64,000 nucleotides of DNA from Rhodovulum sp. (GTDB lineage Bacteria > Pseudomonadota > Alphaproteobacteria > Rhodobacterales > Rhodobacteraceae): assembly GCA_020637615.1 (NCBI GenBank), contig JACKKC010000009.1:1-64000 (forward strand), given 5' to 3'. The position numbers and the translations under genes are program-made. Below are positions 42,655-51,435 of this stretch, piece by piece. The first letter of the stretch is position 1. Every line of letters begins with the position of its first letter. The notes under the pieces were generated by a model, which did not search any database, had not been told where the DNA came from, and saw only the letters and a program-made list of their open reading frames with translations.

Positions 42655-44304
42655 TCAGCGGTCCGAGACCCGCCAGCGCGGGTTGATCCAGGGCTGCGCA
42701 TTGGAGGCCGCGAGCGGCGTGCGCCCGAGGATATGGTCGGCCGCCTTCTCCCCCACCATGATCGAGGGCGCGTTCAGGTTGCCGTTGGTGATGACCGGGA
42801 AGATCGAGCTGTCGGCGACGCGCAGGCCCTCGACCCCGATCACCCGGCATTCCGGATCGACCACCGCCATCGGATCGTCGCGCCGGCCGATCCGCGCGGT
42901 CCCGCAGGGATGGAAGGCGCTCTCCGCATGCTCGCGGATGAAGCCGTCGAGATCGTCATCGGAGACGAGCGCCGCGCCGGGCTGGATCTCCTCGCGGGCA
43001 TAGGGCTCGAAGGCGGGCTGGGAGAAGATCTCGCGGGTCAGCCGGATGCAATGCCGGAACTCCGTCCAGTCCTCGGGCTCGGACATGTAGTTGAAGCGGA
43101 TCGCCGGCGGCTCGGCCGGATCCGCGCCGTTCAGCCGGATCGAGCCCCGCGACCGCGAGCGCATCGGCCCGACATGCGCCTGGAAGCCATGGCCCTTCAG
43201 CGCGGCCTTGCCGTCGTAGCGCACGGCGAGCGGCAGGAAATGGAACTGGATGTCGGGATATTCGATCCCGGCCGCCGATCGCACGAAGCCCGCCGATTCG
43301 AACTGGTTTGAGGTGCCGAGCCCCATCTTCAGGAACAGCCATTGCGCCCCGATGGTGAGCTGCGACGGCCAGTTGTAATGCCGGTAGAGCGTCACCGGCT
43401 TCTTGCTGGCCATCTGGATGTAGAGCTCGAGATGGTCCTGGAGATTCGCCCCTACGCCGGGACGATCCGCGACGACCGCCAGCCCGTGCTCGGCGAGATG
43501 CGCCGCGGGGCCGATGCCCGACAGCATCAGGAGCTTCGGCGTGTTGATCGCCGATGCCGAAATGATGACCTCCCGCCGCGCCGTGACCGTCTCGCGGGCC
43601 GAGCCGCGCAGAACCTCCACCCCGACGGCGCGGCCGTCGCGGATCACCACCCGCTCCGCCAGGCAATGCAGCACGGAGACCTTGCTGAGCTTCAGCGCCG
43701 GTCGCAGATAGGCATTCGCCACCGACCAGCGCCGCCCGCGCCAGACGGTCTGCTCCATCGGGCCGAAGCCCTCCTGCTTCTCGCCGTTGTAATCCTCGGT
43801 CGTCTCGAACCCGGCCTGCGCGCCCGCCTCCACGAAGACGTGGTAGAGCGGGTTCCGGCGCGGGCCGCGCGTGACATGCAGCGGCCCGTCGCTGCCCCGC
43901 CAGGCCGAGGGCGCCGGACCGTGCCAGTTCTCCATCCGCTTGAAATAGGGCGCCACATCCGCCCCGGCCCAGCCATCGGCGCCCATTTCCGCCCAGGCGT
44001 CGAAATCGCGCGGATGGCCACGCACATAGACCATGCCGTTGATCGAGGAGGAGCCGCCCAGCACCTTGCCGCGCGGACAGGCGAGCCGGCGCCCGCCCAG
44101 ATGCGGCTCGGGCTCGGAGCGGAAGCCCCAGTCGTAGCGCGCCATGTTCATCGGATAGCTGAGCGCGGCGGGCATCTGGATGAAGGGCCCCCAGTCGCTT
44201 CCCCCGTATTCCAGCACGAGCACCGAATGGCCCGCCTCGCCGAGGCGATAGGCCAGCGCCGAACCCGCCGAGCCGGAGCCCACGATGACGAAATCCGCCT
44301 CCAT
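42655..44304 (-). CDS. betA: Choline dehydrogenase (GMC oxidoreductase)
   Basis: BetA oxidises choline to betaine aldehyde, and often onward to glycine betaine, passing electrons to the respiratory chain. The protein has 549 residues. The FAD loop is DFVIVGSGSAGSALAYRL, the GMC signature is GGSSSINGMVYVRGHPRDFD, and the C-terminal active-site region has AFHPCGTARIG and GNLNAPSIMVGEKAAD. Its ATG shares one base with the GST stop (TGATG). The link to betI and betC makes choline the most likely substrate. Confidence 0.93.
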   Translation of the reverse strand: MEADFVIVGSGSAGSALAYRLGEAGHSVLVLEYGGSDWGPFIQMPAALSYPMNMARYDWGFRSEPEPHLGGRRLACPRGKVLGGSSSINGMVYVRGHPRDFDAWAEMGADGWAGADVAPYFKRMENWHGPAPSAWRGSDGPLHVTRGPRRNPLYHVFVEAGAQAGFETTEDYNGEKQEGFGPMEQTVWRGRRWSVANAYLRPALKLSKVSVLHCLAERVVIRDGRAVGVEVLRGSARETVTARREVIISASAINTPKLLMLSGIGPAAHLAEHGLAVVADRPGVGANLQDHLELYIQMASKKPVTLYRHYNWPSQLTIGAQWLFLKMGLGTSNQFESAGFVRSAAGIEYPDIQFHFLPLAVRYDGKAALKGHGFQAHVGPMRSRSRGSIRLNGADPAEPPAIRFNYMSEPEDWTEFRHCIRLTREIFSQPAFEPYAREEIQPGAALVSDDDLDGFIREHAESAFHPCGTARIGRRDDPMAVVDPECRVIGVEGLRVADSSIFPVITNGNLNAPSIMVGEKAADHILGRTPLAASNAQPWINPRWRVSDR

Positions 44305-45002
44305 CACAGCGGATCCGCGCGAAGGTCGGCGTAATCGACCATCACATGCTCGGCGAAGGCCGGCCGATCGCAGAGCCGGCCGTAGTATCGGGCGATGCCG
44401 GGCCGGTCGCGGCGCGGGATCTCGATGGTGAAATAACGATAGAGCAGATGCCCAACGGCAATGTCCGCCAAGGTGAATGCCTCCCCCACAAGATAGGTCC
44501 CCTCCCCGAGTTGCGTCTCGAGGATCCCCAGATCCGCATCGAACCGGTCGAGCGCCGCCGCCAGGGCCGCTCCATCGCGGCTCCCGGCCGGCGTGCGGAC
44601 CGCCGCCCAGAAGATCGGCACGGTGAAGTTCCGCCCGAAGGTCGTCTTGCCCCATTCGGCCCACATGTCGATCGCGGCGCGGGCCGCCGGATCCTCGGGC
44701 CAGAACGGCGCGCCGCCGTAGCGCGCCGCGAGATAGCGCAGGATCGCGGCACTCTCCCAGACCACGAGATCGCCGTCCCGGAGCACGGGCACTAGCCCGT
44801 GCGGGTTGAGCGAGCGGAACGCCCCGGTATCGAGCCCGCCGAACCGGTGCCCGTAGTCCAGCCGCTCGAAGGGCAGCCCCAGCTCGGCGATGCCCCACAT
44901 CACCGCCTGGACGTTCGACGAGGTGGCGCGGCCATAGACCGTCAGCGGGGCATCCGGGCGACGGGCCGGTCGCGCGCCGGAAGGGTAGCTGCGGCCCGGC
45001 AT
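44304..45002 (-). CDS. Glutathione S-transferase-like protein inside the bet operon
   Basis: This 232-residue protein has an N-terminal thioredoxin-fold GST domain (PLTVYGRATSSNVQAVMWGI, NPHGLVPVL, ESAAILRYLAARYG). A helical C-terminal domain follows (TYLVGEAFTLADIAVGHLLY). The Ser in ATSSNVQ is the likely glutathione-activating residue. It sits between betC and betA, where betB is usually found, and is coupled to both by TGATG overlaps. A role in handling aldehydes or in detoxification is speculation. ATG at 45002 is chosen over the GTG three bases earlier. Confidence 0.88.
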   Translation of the reverse strand: MPGRSYPSGARPARRPDAPLTVYGRATSSNVQAVMWGIAELGLPFERLDYGHRFGGLDTGAFRSLNPHGLVPVLRDGDLVVWESAAILRYLAARYGGAPFWPEDPAARAAIDMWAEWGKTTFGRNFTVPIFWAAVRTPAGSRDGAALAAALDRFDADLGILETQLGEGTYLVGEAFTLADIAVGHLLYRYFTIEIPRRDRPGIARYYGRLCDRPAFAEHVMVDYADLRADPL

Positions 45003-46501
45003 CACTCGCCTCGCGGGAAGCGCTGGGCCTCCTCCAGCACGTTAAGATCCATGTGGTTGCGCATGTAGCGCTCGGACGCCTTCTGCAGCGGCTGGTAGTC
45101 CCACGGGTAATAGGCGCCGTTGCGCAGGGCCTCGTAGACCACCAGTCGCCGCGCCTGGCTGTCGCGGACCGCCGCATCGAAGGCGTCGAGATCCCAGCGC
45201 TCCCGCATCGCCGCCGCCATCGCGGCCGCCCGCGCGGCATGGGCCGGGTTCGCGGCGAGGTTGTGCCGCTCCGAAGGGTCGGCAGCAAGATCGAAGAGCT
45301 GCGGCGGATCGGCCGCGCAGAGTGTCGCCTTCCAGTTGCCGTCGACCAGCGCCACCATGGGCGCGACGCTGGCCTCGGCGGCGTATTCCATCGGCACCGG
45401 GCCGCGCGACCCGGCCATCAGGTCGGCGCCGTCGCACCAGGGCGAGACCTCACCGAGATCGACGCCCGCCAGCGCCGCGAGCGTCGGTGCCACGTCCAGC
45501 GTCGATGCCGGCTGCTCGACCCTGCCCTCCGTGATCCCCGGCCCGGCGATCATCAGCGGCACCCGCGCCGATCCCTCGAGGAAGCTCATCTTGAACCAGA
45601 GGCCGCGCTCGCCGAGCATGTCGCCGTGGTCGGAGGTGAAGAGGATCACCGTCCGCTCGGCCTGCCGCGTGCGCTTCAACACGTCGAGGATCCCGGCGAT
45701 CTTGTCGTCGATGTAGGAGACATTGGCGAAATATCCCCGCCGCGCCCGCCGGACGTTCTCGGGCGTGATCTCGAAGGCCGCCCGCTCGCAGGAGTCGAGG
45801 ATGCGGCGCGAATGCGGGTCGTGCTCCTCCCAGGGCAATTCGCCGGTGCCGGGCTCGAGATGCGCGCAATCGCCATAGAGATCCCACAACCGCCGGCGCG
45901 CCACATAGGGATCATGCGGATGGGTGAAGCTCACCGTCAGGCACCAGGGCCGGGGATCGTGCCCGCGCGACAGGTCGTAGAGCTTCTGCTCGGCGCAATA
46001 CGCCACCTCGTCGTCGTATTCGAGCTGGTTGGTGATCTCCGCCACGCCCGCCCCGGTGACCGAGCCCATGTTGTGGTACCACCAGTCGATCCGCTCGCCG
46101 GGCCTGCGGTAGTCCGGCGTCCACCCGAAATCGGCGGGATAGACATCCGTGTTGGTCCGCTCCTCGAAGCCGTGCAGCTGATCCGGCCCCACGAAATGCA
46201 TCTTTCCCGAGAGGCATGTCCGGTAGCCCGCGCGGCGCAGGTGATGCGCGAAGGTCGGAAGGTCGGAAGCGAATTCCGCCGCATTGTCGTAGACGCGGGT
46301 GCCCGAGGGCAGGCGCCCGGTCATGAACCCCGCCCGCCCCGGGGCGCAGAGCGGCGAGGCGGTATAGCTGCGCGTGAAGCGCCGCGACCGCTCCGCGAGC
46401 CCTTTGAGGGCGGGGACGCGCAGCCAATCCGCCGGCCCGTCGGGAAAGAGCGTGCCGTTGAGCTGGTCGACCATCAGGACGAGGATGTTCGGCCGCATCA
46501 T
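45002..46501 (-). CDS. betC: Choline-sulfatase
   Basis: BetC hydrolyses choline-O-sulfate to choline and sulfate. The protein has 499 residues. The sulfatase site YTASPLCAPGRAGFMTGRLP carries the Cys that is converted to formylglycine, with Arg four residues on. Metal and active-site motifs include NILVLMVDQLNG and LFTSDHGDMLGERGLW. The C-terminal choline-sulfatase extension (YEALRNGAYYPWDYQPLQKA) is typical of BetC and supports the specific name. Its start overlaps betI as ATGA. Confidence 0.94.
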   Translation of the reverse strand: MMRPNILVLMVDQLNGTLFPDGPADWLRVPALKGLAERSRRFTRSYTASPLCAPGRAGFMTGRLPSGTRVYDNAAEFASDLPTFAHHLRRAGYRTCLSGKMHFVGPDQLHGFEERTNTDVYPADFGWTPDYRRPGERIDWWYHNMGSVTGAGVAEITNQLEYDDEVAYCAEQKLYDLSRGHDPRPWCLTVSFTHPHDPYVARRRLWDLYGDCAHLEPGTGELPWEEHDPHSRRILDSCERAAFEITPENVRRARRGYFANVSYIDDKIAGILDVLKRTRQAERTVILFTSDHGDMLGERGLWFKMSFLEGSARVPLMIAGPGITEGRVEQPASTLDVAPTLAALAGVDLGEVSPWCDGADLMAGSRGPVPMEYAAEASVAPMVALVDGNWKATLCAADPPQLFDLAADPSERHNLAANPAHAARAAAMAAAMRERWDLDAFDAAVRDSQARRLVVYEALRNGAYYPWDYQPLQKASERYMRNHMDLNVLEEAQRFPRGE

Positions 46502-47088
46502 GCCTGGACCGCCCGGATCTCGAGGTCGATGTGGCGCTCGATGACCGCGATGGCCGATTCCGGCGTCGACGGCACGCCCTTCAGCGCCTCGCGCAGATAG
46601 ACCCCGTCGATCAGCGCGGCGGTCGATTCGGCGATGCGGACCGCGTCCTTGCCGGGGACCAGCGCCCGCAGGGCATGCACGAGGTTCGAATTCAGGCGCC
46701 GCTGGTAGATCTCCAGGAGCCAGGCCGCGACCTCGGAGGAAAGCGCCTTGGCATAGAAGGTCAGCCATGCGCTGATCGTCGCGTGATGGAACTGCTCGCG
46801 ACCGAAGCTGCCCCGGACGATCGCCGTGAGGCGCGCCCGCGGGTCGGGCGCCTCCCGCAGCCCCGAGACCAGCACCGAACTGAATTCCGCCAGAAGATGC
46901 CGCATCGTCGCCAGGATGAGGTCTTCCTTCCCGCCGAAATAATGATGCGCGAGCGCCGCCGACACCCCCGCCCGCCCGGCGATCTGGGCGACGGTCACGT
47001 CGAGCGACCCGCGCTCGGCTATCTCGCAAAGCGCCGCGCCGATCAGCGCCCGTTTGCGCAACTCGGACATGCCAGATCTCGGCCTCAT
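46498..47088 (-). CDS. betI: Transcriptional repressor BetI (TetR family)
   Basis: BetI represses the bet genes, and choline relieves repression. The protein has 196 residues with a TetR HTH at about 20-60 (VTVAQIAGRAGVSAALAHHYFGGKEDL) and a BetI-type ligand domain (WLTFYAKAL, RRLNSNLVHALRALV, ALIDGVYLREAL). It heads the betI-betC-gst-betA operon. A perfect palindrome of the expected type lies 15 bases upstream of its start (47103-47126), between it and choX. Confidence 0.95.
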   Translation of the reverse strand: MRPRSGMSELRKRALIGAALCEIAERGSLDVTVAQIAGRAGVSAALAHHYFGGKEDLILATMRHLLAEFSSVLVSGLREAPDPRARLTAIVRGSFGREQFHHATISAWLTFYAKALSSEVAAWLLEIYQRRLNSNLVHALRALVPGKDAVRIAESTAALIDGVYLREALKGVPSTPESAIAVIERHIDLEIRAVQA

Positions 47089-47102
47089 TCGCCCTCGACC
47101 AC

Positions 47103-47126
47103 TTGATTGATTGACTAATCAATCAA
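47103..47126. promoter_or_regulatory. BetI operator palindrome
   Basis: TTGATTGATT (47103-47112), spacer GACT, then AATCAATCAA (47117-47126) is a perfect inverted repeat with 10-base arms. It lies between the divergent betI and choX genes in AT-rich sequence, the standard place for a BetI site. The TTGATTG / CAATCAA form resembles known BetI operators. One site could control both arms of the locus. Confidence 0.85.
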
Positions 47127-47217
47127 TAGAGGTTTTGCTTGCGCCGGTCAACGAGTTGGCGCGATTCTGGCGGCGAAGGGCGCATAGGACGTCCCGACCA
47201 ACAGATGGAGATTGAGC

Positions 47218-48153
47218 GTGAAGCACCTGGCCCCGAGCATTGCTCTTGCCGCGCTACTGGCGACGCCCCTTGCGGCGGCCGAACCCGAGTCCTGTGCCAC
47301 CGTGCGCCTGTCGGATGTCGGATGGAGCGACATCACCGCCACGACCGCCGCGACCGTGACCGTGCTCGAAGCGCTCGGATACGACACCAAGGTCAGCGTG
47401 CTCTCGGTTCCGGTCACCTATACCGGCCTCGCCGAGGGCGATCTCGACGTCTTCCTCGGCAACTGGATGCCGACCATGGAAGGCGATATCGCCCCCTATC
47501 GCGATGCCGGGACGGTCGAGACCCTGCGCGCCAACCTGGAAGGCGCGAAATACACGCTCGCCACCTCCAAGACGCTGGCGGATCAGGGCCTGACCGACTT
47601 CGCCAAGATCGCGGAATTCTCCGACCAGCTCGACGACAAGATCTACGGGATCGAGCCGGGCAACGACGGCAACCGTCTCATCCAGGGCATGATCGATTCC
47701 GACGCCTTCGGCCTGGGCGGCTTCACCCTCGTGGAAAGCTCCGAACAGGCCATGCTCGCCCAGGCCGCCAAGGCGGAGCGGCAGGGGGAAGGCATCGTCT
47801 TTCTCGGCTGGGAGCCGCATCCGATGAACGCCAATCTCGACATGGTCTATCTGACGGGCGGCGACGACGTCTTCGGGCCCGATCTGGGAGGCGCCACCGT
47901 CTTCACCAACACCCGCCGCGGCTATGTCGAAGAATGCCCCAATGTCGGGCAGTTCCTGACGAACCTGGTCTTCAGCCTGCAGATGGAGAACGAGATCATG
48001 GGGGCGATTCTCGACGACGGCGTCGAGCCCGGAAAGGCCGCGAAGGAATGGCTCGCGGCCAATCCCGGGATCCTCGACACCTGGCTGTCGGGCGTGACCA
48101 CCCGCGACGGCGGCGACGGGCTCGCGGCCGTCCACGCAGCGCTCGGCATCTGA
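47218..48153 (+). CDS. choX: Choline ABC transporter substrate-binding protein
   Basis: ChoX is the periplasmic choline receptor. The protein has 311 residues with a signal peptide (LAPSIALAALLATPLAAAEP) and the OpuAC fold, including VRLSDVGWSDITATTAATVT, GNWMPTMEGD and FLGWEPHPMNANLDMVYLTG. The aromatic Trp and Tyr residues in these blocks match the cation-pi cage used for choline and betaine. GTG at 47218 is chosen with GGAG seven bases upstream, and a TTG at 47212 is less well placed. It is divergent from betI and probably BetI-controlled. Confidence 0.93.
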   Translation: MKHLAPSIALAALLATPLAAAEPESCATVRLSDVGWSDITATTAATVTVLEALGYDTKVSVLSVPVTYTGLAEGDLDVFLGNWMPTMEGDIAPYRDAGTVETLRANLEGAKYTLATSKTLADQGLTDFAKIAEFSDQLDDKIYGIEPGNDGNRLIQGMIDSDAFGLGGFTLVESSEQAMLAQAAKAERQGEGIVFLGWEPHPMNANLDMVYLTGGDDVFGPDLGGATVFTNTRRGYVEECPNVGQFLTNLVFSLQMENEIMGAILDDGVEPGKAAKEWLAANPGILDTWLSGVTTRDGGDGLAAVHAALGI

Positions 48154-48174
48154 GCGAACCGGCAGGCATAGCCC

Positions 48175-49005
48175 ATGGACTGGCTGACCGGCACGAAGAT
48201 CCCCGTCGGCGAGGTCGCACGCGACGTCGTCGACTGGCTGACGGCGAACGGCGCGTGGTTCTTCGACGGCATGGCCGATGCGATCAACGCGCTGATCGAC
48301 GCCATCCTCTGGGTCCTGCAGACCCCGCATCCCTTCATCGTGATCGCGGCATTCGCGGCGCTGGCCTGGTTCCTGCAGCGATCCTGGTCCGTCGTGGCGC
48401 TGGTGGTGGCGGGGTTCCTCTTCATCATCAACCAGGGCTATTGGGAACAGACCACCGAGACGCTGACCCTCGTGCTCTGCTCGGTCCTCGTCTGCATGGG
48501 GGTGGGCGTGCCGGTCGGGATCGCGGCCGCGCATCGCCCGAAGCTCTATGCGGTGCTGCGGCCGGTGCTCGACCTGATGCAGACGCTTCCCACCTTCGTC
48601 TATCTTATCCCGGCGATCGTCTTCTTCGGGATCGGCATGGTGCCGGGGCTGGTGGCGACCGCGATCTTCGTGGTGCCCGCGCCGATCCGGCTCACCCATC
48701 TCGGCATCGTCTCGACGCCGCTCGACCTCCGGGAGGCGGGCCTCGCCTTTGGCGCGACCCCGGGGCAGCTGCTGCGCAAGGTCGAGCTGCCCTATGCCCT
48801 GCCGCAGATCATGGCGGGGCTGACCCAGACCATCATGCTGTCGCTCTCCATGGTGGTGATCGCCGCGCTGGTCGGCGCGGCCGGGCTCGGCGTGCCTGTG
48901 GTGCGCGCGCTCAACACCGTCAATACCGCGCTCGGATTCGAGGCCGGGCTCGTCATCGTCGTCGTCGCGATCATGCTCGACCGCATGTTCCGGCGCGGAG
49001 GTTGA
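48175..49005 (+). CDS. choW: Choline ABC transporter permease
   Basis: This 276-residue inner-membrane protein of the ProW/OpuAB type has about six transmembrane helices. The coupling motif is in LAFGATPGQLLRKVELPYALPQIMAG. VLDLMQTLPTFVYLIPAIVF and ALVGAAGLGVPVVRALNTVN are conserved for quaternary-amine importers. It follows choX by 21 bases and precedes choV. Confidence 0.94.
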   Translation: MDWLTGTKIPVGEVARDVVDWLTANGAWFFDGMADAINALIDAILWVLQTPHPFIVIAAFAALAWFLQRSWSVVALVVAGFLFIINQGYWEQTTETLTLVLCSVLVCMGVGVPVGIAAAHRPKLYAVLRPVLDLMQTLPTFVYLIPAIVFFGIGMVPGLVATAIFVVPAPIRLTHLGIVSTPLDLREAGLAFGATPGQLLRKVELPYALPQIMAGLTQTIMLSLSMVVIAALVGAAGLGVPVVRALNTVNTALGFEAGLVIVVVAIMLDRMFRRGG

Positions 49006-49010
49006 GCACG

Positions 49011-50042
49011 ATGGGACGGGTGATCGAATTCGAGAAGGTCTCCATCGTCTTCGGCGCCGATCCGGAGCGCGCGCTTCCCCTGATGGACCAGGGCAAGAGC
49101 CGCGCCGAGATCCAGGCGTCCACCGGCCAGATCCTCGGCGTCCACGATTGCTCGCTCACCGTCAACGAGGGTGAGATCTCGGTGCTGATGGGCCTGTCCG
49201 GTTCCGGCAAGTCCACGCTGCTCCGGGCGGTCAACGGCCTCAACACCGTGACCCGCGGCAGCCTGAAGGTGCGCGGTCGCGACGGCACGATGGTGGACGT
49301 GGTCTCCTGCCCGCCCGCCCAGCTGCGGTCGATCCGCCGCGGCACCGTCTCGATGGTGTTCCAGCAATTCGCGCTCCTGCCCTGGCGCACGGTCATCGAG
49401 AACGTCGCGCTCGGGCTCGAACTCGCCGGCATGTCGCATGCCGAGAGGCTCAAGAAGGCCCGCGGCGTGCTCTCGACCGTGGGTCTCGAGGATTGGGGCG
49501 AGAAGCGCGTCTCCGAGCTCTCGGGGGGCATGCAGCAGCGCGTGGGGCTCGCCCGCGCCTTCGCGACCGATGCCGGCATCCTGCTGATGGACGAGCCCTT
49601 CTCCGCGCTCGACCCGCTGATCCGCAGCCGGCTGCAGGACGAACTCCTCGAACTGCAGACCAAGATGCAATGCACGATCGTCTTCGTGAGCCATGACCTC
49701 GAGGAGGCGGTCAAGATCGGCAATACGATCACGATCATGGAAGGCGGGCGGATCGTGCAGACCGGCCGGCCCGAGGACATCGTGCTGCGCCCGGCGAACG
49801 CCTATGTCTCCGATTTCGTGGCGCAGCTCAATCCGCTGAGCGTGCTGCGCGCGGTCGACGTCATGGGTCCCGTCGACGGCCCGGCCGACCCCGCCCGGAG
49901 CGTCGCGCCCGAGACCGCCCTGCGCGAGGCATTGCCGCTCTTCGCGGCGGAGAGCGCGCCGGTCTGGGTGATCGAGGGCGACAGAACGCTCGGCGCCGTC
50001 ACGCCGCAGGCCGTGTTCGGGGCGCTCTGCCCGCGTCGCTAG
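49011..50042 (+). CDS. choV: Choline ABC transporter ATP-binding protein
   Basis: This 343-residue ATPase is of the ProV/OpuAA type. It has Walker A GLSGSGKST, Q-loop FQQFALLPW, signature LSGGMQQRVGLARA and Walker B ILLMDEPFSALDP. The N-terminal stretch ERALPLMDQGKSRAEIQAST is typical of glycine-betaine/choline transporters. The C-terminal extension is a short CBS-like region rather than two full CBS domains. It starts five bases after the choW stop. Confidence 0.94.
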   Translation: MGRVIEFEKVSIVFGADPERALPLMDQGKSRAEIQASTGQILGVHDCSLTVNEGEISVLMGLSGSGKSTLLRAVNGLNTVTRGSLKVRGRDGTMVDVVSCPPAQLRSIRRGTVSMVFQQFALLPWRTVIENVALGLELAGMSHAERLKKARGVLSTVGLEDWGEKRVSELSGGMQQRVGLARAFATDAGILLMDEPFSALDPLIRSRLQDELLELQTKMQCTIVFVSHDLEEAVKIGNTITIMEGGRIVQTGRPEDIVLRPANAYVSDFVAQLNPLSVLRAVDVMGPVDGPADPARSVAPETALREALPLFAAESAPVWVIEGDRTLGAVTPQAVFGALCPRR

Positions 50043-50320
50043 CGCGGCGCGCAGTCCCGCCGGGGCCGCCGGCGGGATGCCGTGCGGGAGATGCGCGCGC
50101 GCGCACATCCCGCAGGTCATTGATTTTTATGCGTTATTCAAGGCGTTAACCTTTGAGCACACGACTGGGCGCGGTATCTGCGAGATCCCTCCGGTCTTGG
50201 AGGGCATCGAGGATCCAAGGGAATTGCCTTTGGTAACGCGACCCCGTCCGTAAGAATTTCGCGCGGAGCGAGTGCCACCATCTCACCCGGCGGGCATCGC
50301 CGGGCAGTGCCCGCCCCGCC

Positions 50321-50354
50321 CCGTCACGCCGAAGGCGTGCCTCTGGCACGACGC
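50321..50354. repeat. Dispersed repeat family C, copy 2 (core)
   Basis: CCGTCACGCCGAAGGCGTGC followed by CTCTGGCACGACGC matches 42320-42354 with one internal difference. Both copies can form the alternative hairpins CACGCC-GAA-GGCGTG and GTGCC-TCT-GGCAC. The long outer arms of copy 1 are absent here and are replaced by a shorter GC stem. Confidence 0.6.
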
Positions 50355-50365
50355 GGGCGCTTCGC

Positions 50366-50437
50366 ACCCGCCGGGCCAGGCGCCGCCCTCCATCTTTGGC
50401 GGGAAGGCCGGAGAAGAAGGTCTGGGCTCCGAATGCG
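50366..50437 (+). repeat. Dispersed repeat family B, copy 3
   Basis: This copy reads ACCCGCCGGGCCAGGCGCCG, CCCTCCATCTTTGGCGGGAA, GGCCGGAGAAGAAGG and GGGCTCCGAATGCG. It aligns with 23865-23937 and the reverse of 17583-17653, with short gaps. It begins 12 bases after family C copy 2. Confidence 0.6.
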
Positions 50438-50571
50438 ATAGCCCTGATCGAGCACCCCGCCTGCATGGACTCTGGATCGGGGCATATGCAATATCCGGCA
50501 GATCCGTCCCGGGGGCGACCTCCCGAGCGCCGCGCGAGGATCTGAGCCGGACAAGCAGGAAAGAGGGCGCG

Positions 50572-51435
50572 ATGCGCTACGTGAGACCCGAAACCGCCGA
50601 AGAAGCCGCGGACCTGCTCGGCCGGGAGGAAGGCGTGAGCCGCATCCTCGCCGGGGGCACCGACGTGCTGGTGCAGCTGAAATCGGGCCTCGTCGAGCCG
50701 GATCTGATCGTCGACATCAAGCGGATCGCGGGCATGCGCGACATCACGCCCGAGGACGGCGGATTCCGGATCGGAGCGGCGGTCTCCGGGGCGATGCTGG
50801 GCGAGCATGCGGGCGTGAAGGCGCTCTGGCCCGGGGTGGTCGAGGGCTTCGAGCTGATCGGCTCGACCCAGGTGCAGGGCCGCGCGACCATGGCCGGCAA
50901 CCTCTGCAACGGCTCGCCCGCCGGCGACGCCGTGCCGAGCCTCGTGGCCGCGGCTGCCGTCGCGCGCATCCAGGGTCCCGGAGGCACGCGCGACTGCCCC
51001 GTGGCCGAGATACCCGTCGGCCCCGGGCGCACGGCGCTCGGCAAGGGCGAGATCATCACCTCGATCCTGTTGCCCGCCCGGCCGGCGCGTTCCGGCGACG
51101 CCTATCTGCGCTTCATCCCGCGCACCGAGATGGATATCGCGGTCGCCTCGGCGGCGGTCAGCCTGACGCTCGGTGCCGACGGCCGTGTCGCCGCGGCCCG
51201 GGTGGCGCTCGGCGCGGTCGCGCCGACCGTGCGGCTCGTGGATGCCGCCGCGGAATGCCTCCTCGGGACCGGCCTCGAGGAGGACGCCCTCGCCGCGCTC
51301 GCCGCCGCCTGCTCGGCGGCCTGCCGCCCCATCGACGACAAGCGCGGCACCATCGCGTTCCGCTCGCAGGTCGCGGGCGTGCTCGCCCGGCGCGCCGCCG
51401 CGATCGCCCATCAACGTGCAGGACGGACGTCATGA
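50572..51435 (+). CDS. Molybdenum hydroxylase FAD-binding (medium) subunit
   Basis: This 287-residue subunit has the FAD_binding_5 and CO_deh_flav_C domains. RILAGGTDVLVQLKSG binds the FAD pyrophosphate, and GRATMAGNLCNGSPAGDAVP is the second FAD motif. It carries electrons from the iron-sulfur subunit to the acceptor. The order medium-small-large is the Cox-type arrangement. It overlaps the next gene by ATGA. The ATG at 50572 is preceded by AGGA at a long spacing. Confidence 0.92.
   Translation: MRYVRPETAEEAADLLGREEGVSRILAGGTDVLVQLKSGLVEPDLIVDIKRIAGMRDITPEDGGFRIGAAVSGAMLGEHAGVKALWPGVVEGFELIGSTQVQGRATMAGNLCNGSPAGDAVPSLVAAAAVARIQGPGGTRDCPVAEIPVGPGRTALGKGEIITSILLPARPARSGDAYLRFIPRTEMDIAVASAAVSLTLGADGRVAAARVALGAVAPTVRLVDAAAECLLGTGLEEDALAALAAACSAACRPIDDKRGTIAFRSQVAGVLARRAAAIAHQRAGRTS

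Larger units (their letters stand above)
50043..50571. other. 529-base gene-free region with hairpins and two repeat families
   Basis: After choV there is an AT-rich patch (50115-50155) and a perfect hairpin CCCTCC-GGTCTT-GGAGGG (50187-50204), which may end the choXWV transcript. Then come family C copy 2 (50321-50354) and family B copy 3 (50366-50437), lying end to end. A GC stem CCCGGCGGG / CCCGCCGGG (around 50286 and 50367) encloses the family C block. The last ~130 bases should hold the promoter of the molybdenum hydroxylase operon. No gene is seen. Confidence 0.55.

Noticed and set aside
46990..47102. Second BetI operator nearer betI
   Set aside because: Apart from the 47103-47126 palindrome no further TTGATTG/CAATCAA pair is present.
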